Shown: one piece after another, positions 58,824 through 64,000 of the stretch
Position numbering within the stretch: position 1 is the first letter of the stretch
Layout: each line of letters begins with the position of its first letter
Assembly (NCBI GenBank): GCA_045533485.1
Contig: JAZSHX010000009.1
Coordinates: forward strand, 1 to 64,000
DNA from: Scatosoma sp045533485
Lineage (GTDB): Bacteria; Bacillota; Clostridia; Christensenellales; Borkfalkiaceae
Length of the DNA stretch: 64,000 nucleotides
Direction of reading: 5' to 3'
Translations under genes and position numbers: made by a program
Notes under the pieces: model-generated
What the model was told of the DNA's origin: nothing
The model's input: only the letters and a program-made list of their open reading frames with translations
Databases searched by the model: none

Positions 58824-59777
58824 TCAATCCATCAAGAGTGCCGCCGCACCCAAAAGCCCTGCTTTATTGCCAAGCTGTGCCGTTACGATAGGCACTTGCG
58901 GCCCCATTTTTCCTGCGAAGATATCTCTATCCAAAAGCGCTTGCAAGGGTTTCACCAAATTCTCGCCTTCCGCGCACACGCCGCCGCCAAGCAAAATGGC
59001 TTCGGGACGGAAAATGTTTGCAAAGTTGGTAAGCCCCATCGCCAAATATTTGATATAATTATCCACCACTTGCTTTGCGTACACGTCCACGTCCTTATAC
59101 GCAAACGCCGTTTTGCCGTCTACGTTATCCAACGAACCCACTTCCCACATTTTGCTGCCGGGATACAATTCCATTATCGCCTTGGTGTCACGGATAAGCG
59201 CCGTAGCCGATGCGTACGCTTCCAAGCAACCGCGTCTGCCGCACGTACAGCGTTCGCCGTCTGCCACGATAACCGAATGTCCAAGCTCTGCGCCTGCCGA
59301 TTTGTTGCCTTCCAAAAGCTTTCCTTCCGCCACGATACCGCTGCCTACGCCCGTACCAAGCGTAATCATAATCACGTTATCCAAGTTTTTCGCGCCGCCG
59401 AATTTCACTTCGCCAAGCGCGGCTACGTTCGCGTCGTTGGCAATTTTCACCGCCAAGCCCGTCAACGCCTGTACTTTTTCGCAAATGCGAAAATCCTTCC
59501 AGTTTAAGTTGTTGGAATAAATAACGTTGCCTGCCTTGCTGTCAATCATTCCGGGCACGCCCATACCGATACCCGCAACGTCGCTTGCGGTAACGCCTTG
59601 CTTTTCCATCAGCGCCGCCGTCAATTTGGCGATATTTGCAGCAACGCCGTCCGCGCCCTTTTCGCTTTCCGTGGGCGTTTTATCCATCACCAAAATATTA
59701 CCTGCTTTATCTACGATACCGCCCTTGATAAACGTACCGCCAAGGTCAATCCCTACGTATAATTTTTCGTTGTTCAT
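58824..59777 (-). CDS. glcK: ROK-family glucokinase
   Basis: Phosphorylates glucose with ATP. Phosphate-binding GIDLGGTFIKGGIVD is at the N-terminus. The sugar-site Glu/His segment AGAELGHSVIV precedes the ROK zinc motif CTCGRRGCLEAYAS; the catalytic Asp is in IANDANVAALGE, and the adenosine motif is in GGGVCAEGE. Its 317 residues fit Bacillus GlcK. Single gene with a strong terminator. The substrate is by family; other hexoses are possible. Confidence 0.9.
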   Translation of the reverse strand: MNNEKLYVGIDLGGTFIKGGIVDKAGNILVMDKTPTESEKGADGVAANIAKLTAALMEKQGVTASDVAGIGMGVPGMIDSKAGNVIYSNNLNWKDFRICEKVQALTGLAVKIANDANVAALGEVKFGGAKNLDNVIMITLGTGVGSGIVAEGKLLEGNKSAGAELGHSVIVADGERCTCGRRGCLEAYASATALIRDTKAIMELYPGSKMWEVGSLDNVDGKTAFAYKDVDVYAKQVVDNYIKYLAMGLTNFANIFRPEAILLGGGVCAEGENLVKPLQALLDRDIFAGKMGPQVPIVTAQLGNKAGLLGAAALLMD

Positions 59778-59829
59778 ATTTTTTTATACTCCTTATTTCC
59801 GCGCGTTGCGGATATATTTTCTTATACAA

Positions 59830-60942
59830 TCACAAATCAAACGCAATCGCCGTTACATCGTCGCTAAACTTACCGCCGCAAAATACGCTGAGCGCCGTTT
59901 TCAATTTACCGATAAAGTCTTCCGCGCTGCGGCTTTGGTGCAAAATGCTTTCCGTGCGCATAATACCAAACTGTTCGCCTTTGGCGTTGGTGCACTCCGT
60001 TACACCGTCCGTAATAAGCACCAGCAAATCGCCCGTTTCAAAGGGCAAACTGCGTTCCGCATACGCGTAATCGGGCATCCAGTTGGAAATGGGGGGTGCA
60101 GGAAATTCGATTTCGTTGATACCGTCCGCATTTTTCAACAAAATAGGCGCGTTATGCCCTGCGGATACGTAGCGTATCGTCTTTTGCTTTTTGTCGATCC
60201 CCACCGCCGCAACGGTAATATACGAGCGTTCGTCTTGGTGTAATTCGTTAAATTTCACGTTTAATCTTGACAGCGCCTTGGCTAAATCAGGTTCTTTTCT
60301 ATCTAGCCCTGCCTTGACAAATGCCGAAAGCATACCTGCCGACAAGCCCTTACCCGACACGTCCGCAAGTACGCCGTAAATGCTGTCACCGATAGAATAC
60401 ACGTCGGGCAAATCGCCGCCCACGCCCAAGCAAGGTATATACATATACGCATACGGCAAACCGCCCATGCTTTTCCCTGCCGGCAACAAGCGTTGTTGCA
60501 TTTTTTGCGCGGAGAGCATTTCCCGTTCCATTTCCGATTGATAGCTTGCCTCCGTCAGGCCTAAAAACCATTTGCCCTTTTCGTCAATCGGCGTCACGCG
60601 AATACGCACGGAAATGGTATCCGTTCTATCCGCGCGTTTGACCGTGGTGTTAAACGTTTCCGTCTTTTCCGCGACGTCCTTTACCGCCGCTTGCATAGCG
60701 CGGTAAAATGCGCAATACGCGCACGCTTGGTTTTTTCCGCAGGGGTTATCTTCCTTACAGCCAACCGCAACGTTTAACGCGCTTTTCCCTTTTATTTCTA
60801 CGCCGAACGAACGCCGAAAGGCCGCGTTGGTAAATTGCACACGCAGCTTATTATCAAACACGAATACGCCTTGCGGCATACGGTCTAAAATTTTCTTATA
60901 CGTCGACGTCATCATAGCTTTTTTTTTCCGCGTTGCTTGCAT
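59830..60942 (-). CDS. PAS-domain SpoIIE/RsbU-type protein phosphatase
   Basis: Residues about 14-130 are a PAS domain (YKKILDRMPQGVFVFDNKLR). It carries an inserted Cys motif, VGCKEDNPCGKNQACAYCAF, that could hold a metal or sense redox. A coiled-coil linker (MEREMLSAQKMQQRLLPAGK) leads to a PP2C-like SpoIIE domain with GVLADVSGKGLSAGMLSAFV, VSAGHNAPIL, LITDGVTECTN and SDDVTAIAF. Such enzymes switch anti-sigma/anti-anti-sigma pairs. Its start is preceded by the dispersed motif GGGGCAGGTATGCGTTGAA, which probably provides the ribosome site. Confidence 0.85.
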   Translation of the reverse strand: MQATRKKKAMMTSTYKKILDRMPQGVFVFDNKLRVQFTNAAFRRSFGVEIKGKSALNVAVGCKEDNPCGKNQACAYCAFYRAMQAAVKDVAEKTETFNTTVKRADRTDTISVRIRVTPIDEKGKWFLGLTEASYQSEMEREMLSAQKMQQRLLPAGKSMGGLPYAYMYIPCLGVGGDLPDVYSIGDSIYGVLADVSGKGLSAGMLSAFVKAGLDRKEPDLAKALSRLNVKFNELHQDERSYITVAAVGIDKKQKTIRYVSAGHNAPILLKNADGINEIEFPAPPISNWMPDYAYAERSLPFETGDLLVLITDGVTECTNAKGEQFGIMRTESILHQSRSAEDFIGKLKTALSVFCGGKFSDDVTAIAFDL

Positions 60943-60961
60943 TTCAACGCATACCTGCCCC
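60943..60961. repeat. Dispersed TACCTGCCCC motif copy
   Basis: TTCAACGCATACCTGCCCC directly abuts the start codon of the phosphatase gene. Confidence 0.7.
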
Positions 60962-60975
60962 TTTCCTTTTATTTT

Positions 60976-61845
60976 TTACCGATAAAATTTCAATCCTTGT
61001 TTCACCGAAACGCAAAGGTTTAAGTCCTTATAAATTTCCCCGTCCAACTGTGCCGCGCACGGTTTTTGCGGCAAAATTTGCAGTTTATCGCAAAGGAAAT
61101 ACAGCTTATCGGGATATTCCATCACTTTGCCTTTCATCAGCGTTATAAACGCCTTGATTATCTTCCATTTGCCGCCGATACAATCAATCAGCATTGCGTT
61201 GAGCTTGCCGTCCGCAACGTCCGCAGGCGGACAAATTTTAATGCCGCCGCCGAAATACGAACCGTTACAAAACGCCGCCAAAAGCACGTCGCGTTCTTCC
61301 GTTACGCCTTCGCTTTCCACGCGCACTTTACAGCCCTTAAACGCAAACAAGCTTTTAATCAAGCTCATCACATATTTGATTTTTCCCTTAAAGCGTCCCG
61401 TTTTGCAGCGTTCCAAAACGTCCACGTCCATACCGATACCGCCCACGTTCATACAGCGCACGTTATCCACCTGTAAAAAATCAATGGGCTGTGCTTGCGT
61501 TTGCAAAATCAGCTGTGCCGCCTTTTCCACGTCGGTGGGAATACCCAGCTTTTCCGCAAAATCGTTGCCCGTCCCGGCAGGGATTAAACCCAAATTGCAT
61601 TTAGACGGATCGTGCAAGCCGTTCAATACTTCGTGCAAAGTGCCGTCGCCGCCGTGCGCGATAATGTTCACCGCGCCGTTTTCCGTCAGCCCCCGTGCAA
61701 TTCTTGTTGCGTCGCCCTGACAAGCCGACACGTGCGTTTCCACCTGCTTTCCTGCGTCAATAAACACTTGTTTTACGCGCTCCAAGCTCTTTTTCGCTTT
61801 ATCCTTTCCTGCCGCAGGATTCGATATAAGATGGTAAAATTCCAT
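60976..61845 (-). CDS. Diacylglycerol kinase family lipid kinase (DagK/YegS-like)
   Basis: About 289 residues. SNPAAGKDKAKKSL begins the nucleotide-binding domain. NIIAHGGDGTLHEVLNGL is the GGDGT catalytic signature, and LGLIPAGTGNDFAEKLGIP follows. The C-terminal beta domain has NVGGIGMDVDVLERC and CAAQLDGEIYKDL. It phosphorylates diacylglycerol or a related lipid in phospholipid turnover. ATG 61845 has an AAGGCGG site; the frame extends to 61935 without one. Ends 33 bases before the phosphatase gene start, same direction. Confidence 0.88.
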   Translation of the reverse strand: MEFYHLISNPAAGKDKAKKSLERVKQVFIDAGKQVETHVSACQGDATRIARGLTENGAVNIIAHGGDGTLHEVLNGLHDPSKCNLGLIPAGTGNDFAEKLGIPTDVEKAAQLILQTQAQPIDFLQVDNVRCMNVGGIGMDVDVLERCKTGRFKGKIKYVMSLIKSLFAFKGCKVRVESEGVTEERDVLLAAFCNGSYFGGGIKICPPADVADGKLNAMLIDCIGGKWKIIKAFITLMKGKVMEYPDKLYFLCDKLQILPQKPCAAQLDGEIYKDLNLCVSVKQGLKFYR

Positions 61846-61992
61846 AACAGCACCGCCTTTTTCCTTGGTAATTTCGCCCTGCGAAAAAATATTTCTTACC
61901 GAAATTTTTTCGTAACGCTTTCTCTTGTATTGCATTTTTGTGAAATATTTGTTATACTTGTAAAGTAATATTTTACTTTTCAGGTGTCGATT

Positions 61993-63342
61993 ATGCGCGC
62001 ATTACTTCCAAAAAGCTTACTCCGCTTAGCGGATATTTGCCCGACTGCGTTATACGTAGTCGGCGGTAGCGTGCGCGATTTTTTAGCAAATCTTACGCCA
62101 AAGAACGGCGTTTTGGATTTGGATATTTGCGCGCCGTTAGACGCCGAAGCGTTTGCTTCCCTTGCCTTGCAGTGCGGTTTTACAGTCCGTTCCATCTTCA
62201 AAAACACGGGCACGGTCAAGCTTAAAGACGAACAAGGCGTGGAGCTTGAATATTCTTCCTTCCGTTCGGACAAATATGTTCGTGGCACCCATGTACCGAT
62301 TGAAACGCATTTTACAAGCGATATCATGTTGGACGCGCGCCGAAGGGATTTCACCGCGAACGCCGTGTATTACGATATTAAAGCGCAATCGTATATTGAT
62401 CCGTTGGGTGGTATTCCTGCTATTAAGGAAAAGCGTTTAACCACCGTTGCGCCTGCAAAAAAAGTGTTTTCCGAAGACGGTTTGAGGCTGATGCGGCTTG
62501 CCCGTCAAGCGGCTTCGCTTGGGTTTACCCCCGACGAAGAATGCTTGCAGGGAGCAAAAGAAAACGCTCAGCTTATTTGCGATATTACCCCCGAACGCAT
62601 TTATACGGAGCTTATCGCCATTTTACGCGCCGATGAAAAGTACGGCATGCCTTACGGACAATACGCAGGGCTTACCCTGCTTTCCCAAACGAGCGTTTTG
62701 GATTATATTTTACCCGAGCTTACCAAGGGTAGAAACCTTACGCAACGCGCCGATTTCCACAGCTACGACGTGTTGGAGCATTCCTTACGCGCCGTGCGTT
62801 ACGCACAACCCAGCGTGCGCCTTGCCGCGCTTTTGCACGACGTTGGCAAACCGCTTTGCGCAAACCGCGACGGCAATTGCTTTGCCCACCCCGAAGAAGG
62901 CGCTTTGCTTACCGCGCAAATTTTACAGCGCTTGAAAGCCCCCAAGCAAACGATAGCGCACACAAGCGCGCTGGTCGCTTTGCATATGTATGATTTCAAC
63001 TGCCAAACGAAAGAGAATAAATTGCGCCGTTTTTTCGTAGCGCATTATCCACTTTTGCAGGATTTAATGCTTTTAAAGCAAGCAGATTTCTCCGCCTGCA
63101 AGGACGATCTTTCGCCTGCGCCTACGTGCATACGTTGGCAAATGCTACTTGTAAAATTACAGGAAGAACACGCGCCCCTTTGCTTAAAACAACTTGCAGT
63201 AAACGGTCAACACTTGCTTGACGCAAACTGTCCGCCTGCAAAAATTTCCACCGTTTTAGAACGGCTTTTATCGCACGCCGTTTGTTTCCCTGCGGATAAC
63301 ACCAAAAAGCGTTTGTTACAGCTTGCCAAAGCGTATTTTTAA
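61993..63342 (+). CDS. cca: CCA-adding enzyme / tRNA nucleotidyltransferase with HD domain
   Basis: Class II nucleotidyltransferase: ALYVVGGSVRDFL with the GGSVRD motif, LDLDICAPLDAEAF with the catalytic DxD, RRRDFTANAVYY and EDGLRLMRLARQAASLGF for nucleotide choice. A C-terminal HD domain follows (DVLEHSLRAV, LAALLHDVGKP, EEGALLTAQIL), as in enzymes with added phosphohydrolase activity. It restores or adds the 3' CCA; the tRNA-Arg here encodes its own. ATG 61993 with AGGTG is chosen over GTG 61984. About 450 residues. Confidence 0.9.
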   Translation: MRALLPKSLLRLADICPTALYVVGGSVRDFLANLTPKNGVLDLDICAPLDAEAFASLALQCGFTVRSIFKNTGTVKLKDEQGVELEYSSFRSDKYVRGTHVPIETHFTSDIMLDARRRDFTANAVYYDIKAQSYIDPLGGIPAIKEKRLTTVAPAKKVFSEDGLRLMRLARQAASLGFTPDEECLQGAKENAQLICDITPERIYTELIAILRADEKYGMPYGQYAGLTLLSQTSVLDYILPELTKGRNLTQRADFHSYDVLEHSLRAVRYAQPSVRLAALLHDVGKPLCANRDGNCFAHPEEGALLTAQILQRLKAPKQTIAHTSALVALHMYDFNCQTKENKLRRFFVAHYPLLQDLMLLKQADFSACKDDLSPAPTCIRWQMLLVKLQEEHAPLCLKQLAVNGQHLLDANCPPAKISTVLERLLSHAVCFPADNTKKRLLQLAKAYF

Positions 63343-63375
63343 CAAAAGCCCCTATACAGGTATGTATCGAATATT

Positions 63376-63405
63376 TTTTCGACCGTTTTTATACGGTCGA
63401 TTTTT
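63376..63405 (+). terminator. Intrinsic terminator of cca
   Basis: TCGACCGT and ACGGTCGA flank a six-base loop and are followed by six T on the plus strand. Confidence 0.8.
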
Positions 63406-63413
63406 TATGAATT

Positions 63414-64000
63414 TTAAGGCAATTCCCAGCCCAAGCTTCTTTCCACTGCCTTGTGCCATTTTTTCAATTTTTCTTCGCGCACGGCACTGTCCATATTCGG
63501 CAAATACGTCTTTTGCACCGTTTGCAGCGCTTGCACTTGTTCTTCCGTTCCCCAAACGCCCACCGTCAAACCGGCAAGCATTGCCACGCCCAGCGCCGTC
63601 GTTTCGTGCGTGTCGGGCTTGGTCAATTTCGTTTGTAAAATATCCGCTTGAAACTGCATCAAAAACGCATCGCGCGACGCGCCGCCGTCCACTTTCAAGC
63701 TTTTAAGTTTCACGCCGGTGTCACGCTCCATCGCCCCTACCAAATCCGCCGATTGATAGGCGATACTTTCCTGCGCCGCGCGAATAATATGCTCACGCTT
63801 CGTACCGCGCGTAATGCCGAAAATACTGCCGCGCGCATACATATCCCAGTACGGCGCGCCGATACCCGTAAACGCAGGCACGATATACACGCCGCCCGTG
63901 TCTTCCACCTTTTGCGCATAGTATTCCGCGTCACGGCTTTCCGCGAAAAATCTCAGTTCATCACGCAGCCATTGAATAATCGCGCCACCAACGAACACAC
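63414..64000 (-). CDS. glpK: Glycerol kinase, C-terminal part cut by the window edge
   Basis: About 195 C-terminal residues of an FGGY-family kinase. VYIVPAFTGIGAPYWDMYAR and GSIFGITRGTKREHIIRAAQ, then LKVDGGASRDAFLMQFQADIL and ETTALGVAMLAGLTVGVW, are characteristic of glycerol kinase, which makes glycerol 3-phosphate from glycerol and ATP. The gene continues beyond position 64000. It joins gpsA in supplying glycerol 3-phosphate, though not in one operon. Confidence 0.93.
   Translation of the reverse strand, partial: VFVGGAIIQWLRDELRFFAESRDAEYYAQKVEDTGGVYIVPAFTGIGAPYWDMYARGSIFGITRGTKREHIIRAAQESIAYQSADLVGAMERDTGVKLKSLKVDGGASRDAFLMQFQADILQTKLTKPDTHETTALGVAMLAGLTVGVWGTEEQVQALQTVQKTYLPNMDSAVREEKLKKWHKAVERSLGWELP

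Overview
The window is chromosomal DNA of an endospore-forming member of the Bacillota, most likely an uncultivated Clostridia lineage. It carries spoVB, spoIIE, yunB, spoVAC-AD-AE, cwlD and sigH, and a Bacillus-like mrnC-rlmB-sigH order next to dnaX-ybaB-recR. Genes are closely packed with AGGAG-type ribosome binding sites and many intrinsic terminators. No species can be named from the sequence alone.

Positions 1-41600 are host backbone. They hold a metallophosphoesterase start, a Cys-containing hypothetical, a LysM protein, SpoVB, Pgi, SpoIIE, a MazF-type RNase with no visible antitoxin, an MsmX/MalK-type ABC ATPase, PepT, MurG-YunB, a SulP permease and the SpoVA cluster. Next come GpsA, RecR-YbaB-DnaX, SigH-RlmB-MrnC, CwlD, RsfS, a NadD-YqeK fusion, Nnr-BirA-RecX, a PRTase and a large single-pass protein. 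The last part has rpsF-ssb-rpsR with an S6:S18-type leader, a Gfo/Idh/MocA oxidoreductase divergent from an AraC regulator, a class II glutaminase gene broken by an in-frame stop, an M20 peptidase, a nucleotidase-guanylate kinase fusion, a YhbD/YhbE-like pair behind a two-operator promoter, and a phosphoesterase. A short dispersed motif (TACCTGCCCC) recurs seven times, mostly between genes.

Positions 41610-58424 are an integrated mobile element of about 16.8 kb, bounded by a 25-bp direct repeat that is the 3' end of tRNA-Arg(ACG). A tyrosine recombinase lies beside the intact tRNA. Inside is a nearly unidirectional minus-strand set: small basic proteins, a 441-aa replication/regulatory-type protein, a small candidate ssDNA-binding protein, an HUH rolling-circle Rep, two Cys-rich repeat lipoproteins, a large secreted membrane-anchored protein, a 44-residue membrane peptide translationally coupled to a Zot/pI-like membrane ATPase, and two paralogous small basic proteins. 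An XRE repressor is divergent, with AGAC-N6-GTCT operators. The gene set resembles an inovirus-like (filamentous phage) or rolling-circle prophage, but this is inference. Its most unusual parts are two matching modules in which a short plus-strand RNA gene converges on a small basic protein gene, two heavily structured non-coding tracts, a hairpin-next-to-CTTGATA candidate replication origin, and a hairpin that hides the integrase ribosome binding site.

Positions 58425-64000 return to host DNA: a partial tRNA-Arg duplicate, a ROK glucokinase, a PAS-SpoIIE-type phosphatase, a diacylglycerol-kinase-family lipid kinase, a CCA-adding enzyme and the C-terminal part of glycerol kinase.
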